The position numbers and the translations under genes were made by a program. The notes under the pieces were generated by a model that saw only the letters and a list, made by a program, of their open reading frames with translations, searched no databases and was not told the origin of the DNA. Of a stretch of 47,906 nucleotides of DNA, positions 1 to 7,774 are shown in pieces (within the stretch, counting starts at the first letter, position 1; every line of letters begins with the position of its first letter). The stretch lies in the IMG/VR virus record IMGVR_UViG_3300033143_008746, positions 1-47,906 of that record. One strand, written 5' to 3'. This DNA comes from a virus.

Positions 1-159
1 GACCTCTACAAAGTTGGCTCTCTCGACCTCGGGCTCTTCGTCTTCCTCTTCATCGTCTGCATACGTGTCCGGGCCGGGTTGATTGTACTCCCCGTAGTTC
101 CCGATGGTCGCCGCGATGATGATCGTGTTCGTGCTGTTCGTGTCGGTTTGACGGTACAC
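1..159 (-). CDS. Partial hypothetical protein (N-terminal part)
   Basis: The frame is open for 53 codons from a GTG at 159 to the left edge, so only the N-terminus is visible. GGAG lies four bases upstream of the GTG and overlaps the stop of the next gene, the same arrangement as most starts here. The visible protein has a Ser/Thr/Asn-rich start, a short hydrophobic stretch (IIIAATIGNYG) and then a very acidic run (DDEEEDEEPEVE). No family is recognised. It would be the last visible gene of the minus-strand series that begins upstream at 7225. Confidence 0.6.
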   Translation of the reverse strand, partial: MYRQTDTNSTNTIIIAATIGNYGEYNQPGPDTYADDEEEDEEPEVERANFVEV

Positions 160-166
160 GTTGCTC

Positions 167-1000
167 CTACGGCACCGGTGGCACCTGTCCCTTTCGCCCC
201 AACACGTCTACACCCGAAGCCGTGAGCACGTCCGCAAGCTGATCGCTCACGAGCTTCAGGGTCTCCTGTACCGCGTCAAGCTGTGCGACCGTCCTCGCGG
301 CGTTCCCCTTCACGAGCGCGCTCGCTATCCTGCCGATGTGCTTCGGGTACGTCCATCCCGACAGGTCGACACCCGCCTCCTTCTCGAAGCGCTCCACCTT
401 GTGGCGGAGAGCGTCGAGGTCATGCTCTGCTGCACTATGACGACGGTTGTGCGCGCCCTCCTGCTTCTTCTTCTCCTGCGCAGCTCCGTCGACGTGCCCC
501 CGCCGGTACGAGGCGCTCATCGCATTCTTGTTCGGGTCCGGGTTCTGCCGCGACGCTGAACGTAGCAGACTCGCTACAAAGAGACGGTCGAGGGGCGTAG
601 CAGCGCCATTGTGTAGCGCTGCCTTCGTCTGCCTGAGCTTACCCGTGCTCTCCTGGTACGTCAGCAAGCCCCACAGCTTCGGCACAGCTCTCGCCTTCGC
701 CACGTCCGATCCTGAGACGACGAGCCACCAGTAGTCGCAGTACCGCGCGATGGCATCGGCCTTCTTCGGGTCGCGCATCTCCGCGAGGAAGTCGCTGCGA
801 CTCGTCTTGATCTCAAACCCGCTGATCTCAAGCCCACGTGACGGCCACATGCCCATGACGATGGCGTCAGCTGTCCGCGCGACACGAGAGTAGCCCGTCG
901 CGTTCCGCACCTGACGAAGCGTGACGTAGCCCTGCCCCTCCGGGTAGCGCTGCTCGATCAGATGCCCGAGGTAGTCCTCGTCGATCTTCGCGTCGGCCAT
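167..1000 (-). CDS. Putative PD-(D/E)XK nuclease-like (MmcB-type) protein
   Basis: 277 residues. The N-terminal half contains GFEIKTSRSDFLAEM (about residues 60-75) followed by a region ending YCDYWWLVVS. The E-x-K pattern with a following hydrophobic strand resembles the PD-(D/E)XK/MmcB-like fold found in several phage and bacterial DNA-repair proteins. The C-terminal half is charged and probably helical. The start ATG at 1000 overlaps the upstream stop (TGATG), so translation is probably coupled. The nuclease assignment rests on motif resemblance alone and the catalytic Asp is not certain. It could be a structural relative without activity. Confidence 0.55.
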   Translation of the reverse strand: MADAKIDEDYLGHLIEQRYPEGQGYVTLRQVRNATGYSRVARTADAIVMGMWPSRGLEISGFEIKTSRSDFLAEMRDPKKADAIARYCDYWWLVVSGSDVAKARAVPKLWGLLTYQESTGKLRQTKAALHNGAATPLDRLFVASLLRSASRQNPDPNKNAMSASYRRGHVDGAAQEKKKQEGAHNRRHSAAEHDLDALRHKVERFEKEAGVDLSGWTYPKHIGRIASALVKGNAARTVAQLDAVQETLKLVSDQLADVLTASGVDVLGRKGQVPPVP

Positions 1001-1419
1001 CAGTCGTCCCGATCGAGCTTCTTCACGCGGGTCGCGTCCAGCTTCAGCTGCTCAAGGATGCCCACGCCCCAAGCATGCTCCCTCCGAATGTCCTCCATGA
1101 CCTCGGTCGGGATGAAGGTGATGTTGGGGTCAGCTGCCTGCAGCAGCGTGTGGTACCTGTCCACCGTCTTGAACGCCGCGTCGGACAGCTCCCTGACGGA
1201 CGTCTCGCGTGCCACGATGCACACGATGTCGGCATCGGTGAGATCGGTGCCGTCCATCTCGCGCAGCTTGAGGAGCAGGACGATGCGAGCACGTATGCAA
1301 ACCCCGCACGTCGGCGAGCCCAGCGCCAACGGCACCCACCGCATGACGTCGGGATCGCACTTCAGGTCTCGGATGTCCGCGCTGCCGATGAGCGTCCACG
1401 TCGTCTGCAGCTTGCCCAT
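1000..1419 (-). CDS. Hypothetical protein, 139 aa
   Basis: The chosen start is the ATG at 1419 (MGKLQTTW), because GGAG lies four bases upstream. An earlier in-frame start at 1443 lies inside the preceding gene. The protein has a CGVC pair near residue 40 (SPTCGVCIRARIVLLLKLREMDG) and is otherwise mixed alpha/beta by composition. With only one CxxC there is no clear zinc finger. No family is recognised. It sits in a tight run of small accessory genes with 1-4 base overlaps. Confidence 0.6.
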   Translation of the reverse strand: MGKLQTTWTLIGSADIRDLKCDPDVMRWVPLALGSPTCGVCIRARIVLLLKLREMDGTDLTDADIVCIVARETSVRELSDAAFKTVDRYHTLLQAADPNITFIPTEVMEDIRREHAWGVGILEQLKLDATRVKKLDRDD

Positions 1420-1420
1420 G

Positions 1421-1642
1421 CTACTCCGTCGCTTTTCCGTCACACTTGCGCACGCCGACGATGCGGTCGTTCGTCTCGACCTTCGGGAAGGTCGTCAAGC
1501 ACTCGACCTCCAACACCTCACCCGGGCGAAGGAGGTTCGAGGTGCTCTGCTCGCTACGGTCGCTCCCGTGCACCCCGAGGATGAGGCGGACGTCCACCGT
1601 CGCCTCACGATCTACGCGGATCTGAACCGTACGCCTCATCAT
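1421..1642 (-). CDS. Hypothetical protein, 73 aa
   Basis: A small basic protein that begins MMRRTVQIRVDREATVDVRL and looks beta-rich. The first ATG overlaps the previous stop (ATGA); the second Met may be used instead. High GC at third codon positions and the perfect operon packing support it as a real gene. No family is recognised and no function is assigned. Confidence 0.6.
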   Translation of the reverse strand: MMRRTVQIRVDREATVDVRLILGVHGSDRSEQSTSNLLRPGEVLEVECLTTFPKVETNDRIVGVRKCDGKATE

Positions 1643-2121
1643 GTCGCCGCGCCTTCACACTTGACCTTCAGCTCCTCGTGCAGATCCTCCATGACGTCTT
1701 CGCACATGCGCTGCAGCATCGGGATGACGCTCTTCAACACCAGATTCGCAGCGTTCTTCGCGAGCCCGCGGTACTTGAACGCCTCAGCCCTGGACACGTT
1801 GTAGGCGCTCCGCAGCTCTTCCATCTCCGCGTTGAGCACGTCGTGGAGCTTCTGCAGCTCGATGAGCACCGCCGTCGTCCGGTCGAGGCTATCGTGGTAG
1901 TCGTGGGCGTTGCGCACCGCCGTGTCCCGCTCGTCCTCAAGCCTGAGGATGAGAGCCTTGACTGACGCCTTCGCCGTTCTCTCGGCGACGCGAAAGGCGT
2001 TGTCCTGGTCCGCCTTCAGACGGCTGATCTCCGCCTGCATGTCGTTGCGTATGGCAGTGAGCTGCTTGACCTTCTCGCTCAGCTGCTTGCACTCGGTCGC
2101 CCTCTTCTGCGCCGTGCTCAT
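1639..2121 (-). CDS. Hypothetical coiled-coil protein, 160 aa
   Basis: The protein is almost entirely helical by composition. Long stretches rich in Glu, Lys, Ala and Leu show heptad-like spacing (LSEKVKQLTAIRNDMQAEISRL near the N-terminus, then LIELQKLHDVLNAEMEEL). The C-terminus is rich in Met and Glu. The ATG at 2121 overlaps the upstream stop, with GGGGG five bases upstream. It could be a scaffold, a chaperone or a filament-binding accessory protein. The coiled coil is the only supported statement. Confidence 0.7.
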   Translation of the reverse strand: MSTAQKRATECKQLSEKVKQLTAIRNDMQAEISRLKADQDNAFRVAERTAKASVKALILRLEDERDTAVRNAHDYHDSLDRTTAVLIELQKLHDVLNAEMEELRSAYNVSRAEAFKYRGLAKNAANLVLKSVIPMLQRMCEDVMEDLHEELKVKCEGAAT

Positions 2122-3107
2122 AGCTGCCCCCGCAACGTCTTCTCTTCGATCAGCTTCGCCACCGCGTCCGGTTCGCTCTCGTTCGTTTCAAGCGCGATGA
2201 TGATACGCCCCCACGCGTCCTGGACCCCGCTCCACTTCTTCTCTGCACACTCCATCCGGCTCCGAGTCGCAGACTTCCACGCCTTCATGAGCCCGGGGAA
2301 GTCCTCTGGTCTCACGTGAGGCGCAGCACCAAGCAACCCCGCGATCTCCTCGAATACGGACGCGCGGTCCTTCTGCTCCTGACAGCTCTTCAAGCGCTGC
2401 ACAAGGCTCTCGACCGCCACGTCGATCGGGACGTTGGTTCCGAGCGCGAGATGGCCGTACGCGCGCCCCAAGGCCGTCGCACGGTCGGGCAGGTCGATGG
2501 GATGGCCCTTCCGTAGCTCGTTGAGCCCCGGCTGTAGCCCTACCTCACGTAGCGCGCCTCCGAGCTTCGTCTCCACCGCCCCGATGTATGCCCACAGCTC
2601 GCGGTTGCGCTCGCGCAGCGCTTCGAGGCGGTTAGCGTCTATCAGCTGCTCACCGCACGGATTCTGCGACTGCAGCGGCGGGTAGTTGTGCGGTACGAGC
2701 GACTCTTCGGATATGAGCACCGCCGCGCGATCGGGCGTCAGCTGCCCCGCCACCATCTCTTCCCACAGGGAGACGGCACGGTTGCCCATAACACGCTTCG
2801 GCGGATCGTCTTCCGACCGCGGAGACAAGTCGTAGAAGAGCAGCTCGTCAGGCTCGCTCATCAGGACGAAGGTGTACTTCGCCCCCGTCAACCGCAGGAG
2901 AGTACCGAAGCCCGGCGGCCTCCCCACGTCCATCCCGAGGTACAGCATCGCGAGCCCGGCGAGAGCTGAGTCGCATCGATCCGCGAGATGCACGACGTCC
3001 GTCTTCGAGAACCGCTTCCCGAGGTCCGCCACGATCTCCAACAGCGACGCGACGCGCGTGCCTTCTCCGTAGCTGCCCCCCACGAGAAAGAACCCGTCGT
3101 ATCTCAC
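2118..3107 (-). CDS. Hypothetical protein, 329 aa
   Basis: The start is taken as the GTG at 3107 (VRYDGFFLVGG). AGGAGG is five bases upstream and the GTG overlaps the upstream TGA as GTGA; the longer in-frame extension would run deep into the HTH gene. The N-terminal third (YDGFFLVGGSYGEGTRVASLLEIVADL) is alpha/beta, and the C-terminal half is helical and charged. A tetrapeptide NPCG near the middle recalls ribonucleotide reductase, but nothing else in the protein does. No family is recognised. Confidence 0.65.
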   Translation of the reverse strand: MRYDGFFLVGGSYGEGTRVASLLEIVADLGKRFSKTDVVHLADRCDSALAGLAMLYLGMDVGRPPGFGTLLRLTGAKYTFVLMSEPDELLFYDLSPRSEDDPPKRVMGNRAVSLWEEMVAGQLTPDRAAVLISEESLVPHNYPPLQSQNPCGEQLIDANRLEALRERNRELWAYIGAVETKLGGALREVGLQPGLNELRKGHPIDLPDRATALGRAYGHLALGTNVPIDVAVESLVQRLKSCQEQKDRASVFEEIAGLLGAAPHVRPEDFPGLMKAWKSATRSRMECAEKKWSGVQDAWGRIIIALETNESEPDAVAKLIEEKTLRGQL

Positions 3108-3493
3108 CGCACCCTCCTGAAGCGTCGCTCGACTACGCCGACCGGCCACTCTGCGCACCGACCCGAGACACCCGTCTTCGGGTCAAACTTGAACACGTCC
3201 ACAACACACATGTACTTTGACACGCGGATGATGCGCACGAACCGGGGCTTGTGGCCTGACGGTACACGAGCACGCCACACCTCGCCGACCTTCGCACGTT
3301 CGGTTGCCACCTCGCACGGGTCACGATAGAGGCGGCCCAGCGAACGGTACAGCGTCGATACACCCACCCCAAGCTCCAGCGCAATGTCGGCAGTGCGGGC
3401 TCCGTAGTCCCTCACAGCGGCCTTCGCATACGCGATGTCTTTGGCTATCAGGACTGGCCTGCGCCCGAGTCTTACGTCGTCGGCCCCTGCCAT
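3104..3493 (-). CDS. Putative HTH DNA-binding protein, 129 aa
   Basis: Residues about 23-55 (AKAAVRDYGARTADIALELG followed by VGVSTLYRSLGRLY) form a good resolvase/transposase-style helix-turn-helix with the typical IALELGVGVSTLYR turn. The C-terminal part is beta-rich and basic, ending in an Arg-rich tail. AGGGG five bases before the ATG supports the start. It overlaps the 3' end of the methyltransferase gene by 22 bases. It may be a small transcription regulator of the accessory operon. The DNA-binding call comes from the HTH pattern; the role is inferred. Confidence 0.6.
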   Translation of the reverse strand: MAGADDVRLGRRPVLIAKDIAYAKAAVRDYGARTADIALELGVGVSTLYRSLGRLYRDPCEVATERAKVGEVWRARVPSGHKPRFVRIIRVSKYMCVVDVFKFDPKTGVSGRCAEWPVGVVERRFRRVR

Positions 3494-4080
3494 CTGCGCC
3501 CCTGTTCTCTGACCGTCCCTATCGACAGGAAGTGGTAGGCGAACTCGTTCACCTCTTCAGGAGTCACTTTCGAGCCATACAGGTAGATGCCCGACGCGTA
3601 GGTGTTCCCGAACTTCTGCCCCGGCGTCTTCTCTCCGGCTTTCAACGTGTAGTCGGACGGCATGACAAAGCCCACACGCTTGCGCACGAAGCAGATCGCT
3701 TTCAGCTCTTCGCACATCACGTCGTTCTGCCAGTACAGCTGCTCGCTTCGGCTGCCGAACGGGTAGATGGCGAGGATGACGCACTTCTTCGCCTCTTCGC
3801 GCGCCTTCTTGGTGAACAACTTGAAGAGTTCACCATACGGGGGATTGAGCCACACACTCGTGCGCGGGTCGCTCACATCCCACGGCCGCACGAGCCCGTT
3901 CGTCTCCGGCGTGTAGAAGTAACGTGCACCGCACGGATTCTCTTTACACGTCGCCGGGTCGAGGTTGATGCCACTGAAGCCGATGTTGATGAAGAACGAG
4001 CGCACATTGTCGACGATGTTCGGGGGCGTCCACCAGTCCGTACGCTTGCATTTCTTCTCGACCATGTTGTCTTCCGGCAT
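3472..4080 (-). CDS. Phage DNA N-6-adenine methyltransferase (Dam-like)
   Basis: This 202-residue protein transfers a methyl group to adenine in DNA. The family signature is visible: a DWWTPP start near residue 15, INLDPATCKEN near residue 38, and the catalytic NPPY motif as VWLNPPYGELF at about 79-82. It ends with a conserved-looking YLYG strand. The length fits the phage N6A-methyltransferase family. The start ATG has GGGGGG four bases upstream. There is no restriction-enzyme gene beside it, so it probably acts as a solitary methyltransferase that protects phage DNA or marks it for regulation. The target sequence cannot be read from this window. Confidence 0.88.
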   Translation of the reverse strand: MPEDNMVEKKCKRTDWWTPPNIVDNVRSFFINIGFSGINLDPATCKENPCGARYFYTPETNGLVRPWDVSDPRTSVWLNPPYGELFKLFTKKAREEAKKCVILAIYPFGSRSEQLYWQNDVMCEELKAICFVRKRVGFVMPSDYTLKAGEKTPGQKFGNTYASGIYLYGSKVTPEEVNEFAYHFLSIGTVREQGRRWQGPTT

Positions 4081-4081
4081 G

Positions 4082-4648
4082 CTACCCCCCTACCTGACCG
4101 CGGAGTCTCCGCAGCTCTTCGCGAAGCACGGTGAACCGTGCGTCAAGCGCTCTGTAGGCCGTCTCAATGTCGCCACCCGCACGGAGGTGAGCGAAGGAAT
4201 CCTGAATCAGCCTGTCGTCCGGCTTATCGTTGTCTATCACCGTGAATTGCTTCTGCCGCTCGTACCAGAACATCGCGATGTTCGCGACGTCGACCGGATC
4301 GCCCTTCAGAAGGTGCGCAGCAATGCTCTGGCGCAACGAAGAGGATGACTCCGCGCTCCACCCGTTGTAGCCCTGAACTGCCTTGTGCAGCAGCTTCTCA
4401 GCCATCTCGTGGACGAAGCACACGAGCACGTCCGCGAGACCTTCGTCGTCGTCGTCGACCGCGCGTAGGGTGTCGATGACAAACAGCATCGCCAGCGTCT
4501 TCTCGTCGTCGATCAGCTTGCCGAACAGCCTGCACTTCTCCGGCCCATACATGCCGTCGCTGAGAAACTGCTCGACAGCCTTCATGATCTCGTTGATCGC
4601 TTCGCTCGCCACATCGTCCCCCGTATTGGGATTACCACGCCATCCCAC
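4082..4648 (-). CDS. Hypothetical protein, 188 aa
   Basis: A mostly helical acidic protein with a DDDDEG run near the middle and a basic C-terminal helix (FTVLREELRRLRGQ). The GTG at 4648 follows the upstream stop closely. A second GTG at 4612 has the better ribosome site (GGGGG five bases upstream) and would shorten the protein by 12 residues. No family is recognised. It lies between the DnaQ-like exonuclease and the methyltransferase and is probably co-transcribed with both from the element at 5456-5484. Confidence 0.6.
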   Translation of the reverse strand: MGWRGNPNTGDDVASEAINEIMKAVEQFLSDGMYGPEKCRLFGKLIDDEKTLAMLFVIDTLRAVDDDDEGLADVLVCFVHEMAEKLLHKAVQGYNGWSAESSSSLRQSIAAHLLKGDPVDVANIAMFWYERQKQFTVIDNDKPDDRLIQDSFAHLRAGGDIETAYRALDARFTVLREELRRLRGQVGG

Positions 4649-4652
4649 AGGC

Positions 4653-5438
4653 TCAATATCCCGGCTTGTCCAGCTCCACCCACTCGGAGCGCCATACCGA
4701 CAGCGCGGGCGTGACTATCGGCTTCATCAGCTCCGTAACCTCCTCGCCGGTCAGCCGCGTCTGGTAGTAGCAGCGCTCGAACCCGCCCGGCCATTTCACG
4801 CCTTCACGCTGCGATCCGCAGTAGCGCCAATCCGTGTCCCGCAGCTGGTCCCCAAGCGCCTTGTTGAAGCCCTTGGGAAAGACACGCAGCTCGTACTTCG
4901 GTAGCAGCTTGTGCCGATACGCGGCGTCGAGGTCATGCTTGGCAGCGATGCGACAGCACGCGAGCGCGTCAGGCACCGCGCGATGCGGGCGCTCGGGGTA
5001 CGGAATACCGTAGTCGTGCATGAGGTGCCCAAGCCTACGAGATCGCACCTTGCCGATGACGTCTTCGTGCTCCAAGTCGTCGCACGTGCAAAGCCACGAG
5101 AGCTTCGCGAGGCCCGGCCACATCAGCTTCACGACCGGGGCGTCGAAGATGGCACCATGTGCAACCGCGTAGCGTGCGAGGCGCGCGTTGACAACATCGC
5201 AGGGGTTCCACGCGTCCACGCTGTCGATGGCGGCGTCGGCCCACCCCTTCGGTATACGGTGAACAGCCGCCGCATCTGCTCCCCAACGCTGCACGTTGTA
5301 GATGCGGCCGACCTGGTTGACGACCTCATCGGTCTCCGTGTCGTAGAGCACGAGCCCAAGCTCCAACACCTCAGGCACCAGAGACTCCGTCCCCTCGACC
5401 TCTCCGCTCGTCTCAATGTCGACACCGAGGATGAACAC
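4653..5438 (-). CDS. DnaQ-like DEDDh 3'-5' exonuclease
   Basis: The protein removes nucleotides from 3' DNA or RNA ends. Exo I is visible at the start as GVDIETSG (Asp and Glu metal ligands), Exo II as AHGAIFDAPV near residue 95, and Exo III as HRAVPDALA near residue 155, giving the DEDDh set. The remaining 80-100 residues are not recognised. GGAGG lies five bases before the GTG at 5438; an earlier GTG at 5444 touches that site and is unlikely. The gene follows immediately after one copy of the bipartite promoter-like element. It may be a proofreading subunit or a host-nucleic-acid exonuclease; the polymerase here has its own exonuclease domain. Confidence 0.85.
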   Translation of the reverse strand: MFILGVDIETSGEVEGTESLVPEVLELGLVLYDTETDEVVNQVGRIYNVQRWGADAAAVHRIPKGWADAAIDSVDAWNPCDVVNARLARYAVAHGAIFDAPVVKLMWPGLAKLSWLCTCDDLEHEDVIGKVRSRRLGHLMHDYGIPYPERPHRAVPDALACCRIAAKHDLDAAYRHKLLPKYELRVFPKGFNKALGDQLRDTDWRYCGSQREGVKWPGGFERCYYQTRLTGEEVTELMKPIVTPALSVWRSEWVELDKPGY

Positions 5439-5455
5439 GCACACCTCCTACCCTA

Positions 5456-5484
5456 CTAATCGGCCGGAGCCGGAGCTTCCCGCT
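5456..5484 (-). promoter_or_regulatory. Bipartite promoter-like element, copy 1
   Basis: On the minus strand this reads AGCGGGAA, then GGCCGATTAG exactly 14 bases after the AGCGG core. It is one of five copies with identical spacing in the window. It lies about seven bases before the ribosome site of the DnaQ-like gene, so a transcript would start at or just before the Shine-Dalgarno sequence. This copy has A rather than T in the first base of the upstream box and is embedded in a strong hairpin. Confidence 0.6.
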
Positions 5485-5492
5485 CCGGCTCC
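5466..5492 (-). terminator. GC-rich hairpin overlapping the promoter-like element
   Basis: Positions 5466-5476 and 5482-5492 pair over 11 bases (GGAGCCGGAGC with its complement) around a five-base loop. On the minus strand no U-run follows, so it is not a classical intrinsic terminator, although a T-run precedes it. It may act as a weak terminator for the gene at 5530-5988, protect a 3' end, or control access to the overlapping bipartite element. Confidence 0.4.
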
Positions 5493-5529
5493 TTCAGAAA
5501 AAGCCAACTGCCCTTGATCGGCAGCAGCG

Positions 5530-5988
5530 TCACTCCCCCTTCCTCTTCCCCTTCTGAATGACGAATCCAGCCTGCGCCGCTCTCCCCTCGTTCGTCACTA
5601 CAGTCGGGCTCATGATCGACTTGACGCCAGCTGTCACGCCCGTGTGCCGCACCTGGGAGCTGGACTGCAGCCTGCCGCGACCGGGCGGGGCAACCATCAG
5701 CGGTCGCGATGCCAGGTTCGGGTCGAGCACGTTGTCGACCTTCATCGTCGGAGAGGCCGGCTTCTTCACCACCTGCAACGCAAGCGCAGCCACGGGATCC
5801 TGCGGGAGTCCCTGACTCTGCCTCCCCAGCTTCTCGTGCCCTGCGACACGGATGTGCGTGTACGAGTTCTCTCCCACGTCACGCAGGATCGTCAGAAAGC
5901 GTAGCTCGACCGGAGTCTCGGCACGAAGAACATACCGAACCTCCTCCGAATGCCCTCCCGGCGTCGGTCCGAGGAACTCAACCTTCAC
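5530..5988 (-). CDS. Hypothetical protein, 152 aa
   Basis: The GTG at 5988 overlaps the upstream stop (GTGA) and has GGGAGG five bases upstream. The N-terminal 70 residues look like a beta-rich domain (VEFLGPTPGGHSEEVRYVLR, then ELRFLTILRDVGENSYTHIRV). The C-terminal part is low-complexity, rich in Pro, Ser, Val and Lys, ending KGKRKGE. No family is recognised. It is the last gene before the hairpin at 5466-5492. Confidence 0.6.
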   Translation of the reverse strand: MKVEFLGPTPGGHSEEVRYVLRAETPVELRFLTILRDVGENSYTHIRVAGHEKLGRQSQGLPQDPVAALALQVVKKPASPTMKVDNVLDPNLASRPLMVAPPGRGRLQSSSQVRHTGVTAGVKSIMSPTVVTNEGRAAQAGFVIQKGKRKGE

Positions 5989-6236
5989 GCCTTGCCCTCC
6001 CTCTGCAGCGGCGGACGCTTGCCCTCGATCTCCTTCGCAACCACCTGATCCGTCACACCGCGCACAATCGGGTCGAGCGCACGGTGAAGCGCCTCAAGCC
6101 CGGGGTACGTTGCGGCGAAGAGCAAGTTGAGCGGACGTCCGGCCACCGGCGCCGGATCCTGCAGGATCACCTCGTAGACAGGATCACCCGACGGCGTGTG
6201 GTCCGTCCGATGCCGTTTCACGGTCACTTGCAGCAT
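5985..6236 (-). CDS. Hypothetical protein, 83 aa
   Basis: The start is taken as the ATG at 6236 (MLQVTVKRHRT), with GGAG seven bases upstream; the longer frame extends inside the zinc-ribbon gene. The protein begins with a basic beta strand, has PVYEVILQDPAP in the middle and ends in a basic tail. The gene overlaps the zinc-ribbon gene by about 50 bases. No family is recognised. Confidence 0.55.
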   Translation of the reverse strand: MLQVTVKRHRTDHTPSGDPVYEVILQDPAPVAGRPLNLLFAATYPGLEALHRALDPIVRGVTDQVVAKEIEGKRPPLQREGKA

Positions 6237-6549
6237 CTGCGTACTCCGTACGTGAAGGTTCGACGACTCCCAACCCTGCCATTGTAGGGTGGTCTCGCTT
6301 TCCCTGCGGCGGTCTCGGGATGAACCCCTTGTTCGTGAGCAGGACAAGCGCGCCGTTCGTGCGCACCATATAGAACGGCTTTCTGCACTTGTAGCACGTC
6401 ATCGGCTCCCCCGATCGGGGAATGTTGACACCCGGCGTGATCTGGCGGAAGTCGCTACTCAGTATCTGTGCACCTGGTTGAACGTCGCCCACGTACCAGA
6501 AAAGCGGCGTCCGGCAATGCGCGCAGTGAACCTTGAGCGGGTTAGGCAC
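6184..6549 (-). CDS. Small zinc-ribbon protein, 121 aa
   Basis: Two CxxC knuckles, HCAHCRTPLFWY near residue 9 and MTCYKCRKPFYM near residue 50, should bind one zinc ion in a ribbon fold. The chosen start is the GTG at 6549, which overlaps the region of the upstream stop; the ribosome site is weak (AGAAGGTGG about 12 bases upstream), so the start is uncertain. The C-terminal 50 residues are polar and probably disordered. Such ribbons often bind nucleic acid or protein; the partner is unknown. Confidence 0.6.
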   Translation of the reverse strand: MPNPLKVHCAHCRTPLFWYVGDVQPGAQILSSDFRQITPGVNIPRSGEPMTCYKCRKPFYMVRTNGALVLLTNKGFIPRPPQGKRDHPTMAGLGVVEPSRTEYADAASDRETASDGPHAVG

Positions 6550-7225
6550 TGAGCTTTTTGACCACCTTCTGCGCCGCACGGATGCCGACGCGGCTGCACA
6601 CACGAACCTCGCTCAACGTCTCCTTCGCGCGCGCGAGTCGCGAGTTGAGAGTTTCGAGTCGTGTCTCGGCCACTTTCAGCTCTCCCGGCAGCGCTGCCTT
6701 CTTGCACGATACGACAAGCTTCTTCACGTCGCGAATGGATGCCTGCACACGCTTCAGGCGGTCGAGCGCCACACCCGCCTTGTCCGCAGCCTTGTCCTCA
6801 GCCTTGTGGAGACGGTCAAGAGCCTTCTTGAGCTTGATTTTGTCGGCGCTCTTCTGAGCGCATTTCATCTTGCGCCTAAGCGCTGTCAAGCACTTCTTGA
6901 CCTCCACCGGCTTCCGCATCTCGCGGGCCTTCAGAGAGCGAATGTCTGCGCTGAGCGATGGCGCATAGTAGAACGAGAGCCGCTGTCCGTTCGGTGCGTC
7001 AGCCTGCAATAGGAAGCGCGCGAACCGCGAAACGATCGGACTACGGATGCGGTAGCCGGTCACACCCGAAGGCACGAAGTCGGTGAGAGGCACCTCCGGC
7101 GGAACGACTGCCAGCAGCTTTCCGACGATGACGCTCGGGCTCCTCCCGTGACGCACCTCATAGCACACCCTCTTGTTGAGTAGCTTGCGATGCTCGTCGC
7201 TCGCCTCTATCAAGCGCTTCGTCAT
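6542..7225 (-). CDS. Hypothetical basic coiled-coil protein, 227 aa
   Basis: The N-terminal 90 residues look like a small beta-rich domain (CYEVRHGRSPSVIVGKLLAVV). The C-terminal 130 residues are a long Lys/Ala/Leu-rich helical region (ALDRLHKAEDKAADKAGVAL and similar) that should form a coiled coil, ending VVKKLSA. It starts at an ATG about 30 bases downstream of a sigma-70-like promoter (7259-7287), so it is probably the first gene of an operon running down to 5530. No family is recognised; a DNA- or filament-binding role would fit the charge but is not shown. Confidence 0.65.
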   Translation of the reverse strand: MTKRLIEASDEHRKLLNKRVCYEVRHGRSPSVIVGKLLAVVPPEVPLTDFVPSGVTGYRIRSPIVSRFARFLLQADAPNGQRLSFYYAPSLSADIRSLKAREMRKPVEVKKCLTALRRKMKCAQKSADKIKLKKALDRLHKAEDKAADKAGVALDRLKRVQASIRDVKKLVVSCKKAALPGELKVAETRLETLNSRLARAKETLSEVRVCSRVGIRAAQKVVKKLSA

Positions 7226-7258
7226 TTCGAGTCCTTCCTGCGGGCCTCCGTTTCAAGA

Positions 7259-7287
7259 ATTGAACACTGCGGGGCGCCTTATGTCAA
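7259..7287 (-). promoter_or_regulatory. Candidate sigma-70 promoter
   Basis: On the minus strand TTGACA (7287-7282) is followed after exactly 17 bases by TTCAAT (7264-7259). The -35 box matches consensus fully and the -10 box four of six. It sits in the only intergenic space between the 7284-7769 gene and the coiled-coil gene starting at 7225. The -35 overlaps the stop codon of the upstream gene. Confidence 0.6.
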
Positions 7288-7769
7288 GAAGGCGCCTGCG
7301 CTTCGCCGCTGTCAGCAGGCTGAACTTTCCCCCGATCCGCCAGCTCCTTCATCGCACTATCCAGCTCTTCGTCAGTGACGAGCCCCTTTTTCATAAGCGC
7401 GCGCCCGTAGCCACGAAGGTGAAGGGCGAGGTTCACGCGAGCGCGATCGACATTCTGGGCCTGAACCTGAAGCATCGCGATGTGCAAGCTCACAAAGCTC
7501 GACAACGACTCCGCGAACATGTAGATGTCCGCAGCGGTCGGGTTGCGTTTCTTCTTGACGCACGTGCCAAAGCGGTCGAGCATCGCAGCAAGCGCCTCGG
7601 CATAGTTCTTCAGCGCCTGCTCAGATTCCTCAGCGGTCCGCGGCACCGATCTCCTGTGTGGCCCGTCGGTAGCAGCCTTCGCGGCCCTCTTGATCTGTTC
7701 GAGGTCGATGATATTCTCCTGCCGCTCACGTACAACGTGCGGCGGAAGAACGAGTCTGCCGTCAGTCAT
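7284..7769 (-). CDS. Hypothetical protein, 161 aa
   Basis: The start is taken as the ATG at 7769 (MTDGRLVLPPHVV), with GAGG just upstream and five bases after the reductase stop. The protein is mostly helical, with a basic KKKRNPTAADIYMFAESLSSF segment in the middle and a Pro/Ala-rich tail. It follows the ribonucleotide reductase gene directly and is probably expressed with it. No family is recognised. Confidence 0.6.
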   Translation of the reverse strand: MTDGRLVLPPHVVRERQENIIDLEQIKRAAKAATDGPHRRSVPRTAEESEQALKNYAEALAAMLDRFGTCVKKKRNPTAADIYMFAESLSSFVSLHIAMLQVQAQNVDRARVNLALHLRGYGRALMKKGLVTDEELDSAMKELADRGKVQPADSGEAQAPS

Positions 7770-7774
7770 GTACC

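Noticed and set aside
2118-3107. NPCGEQ sequence in a hypothetical protein, as in ribonucleotide reductase
   Set aside because: No other reductase motif or barrel pattern is present. The match is taken as chance.
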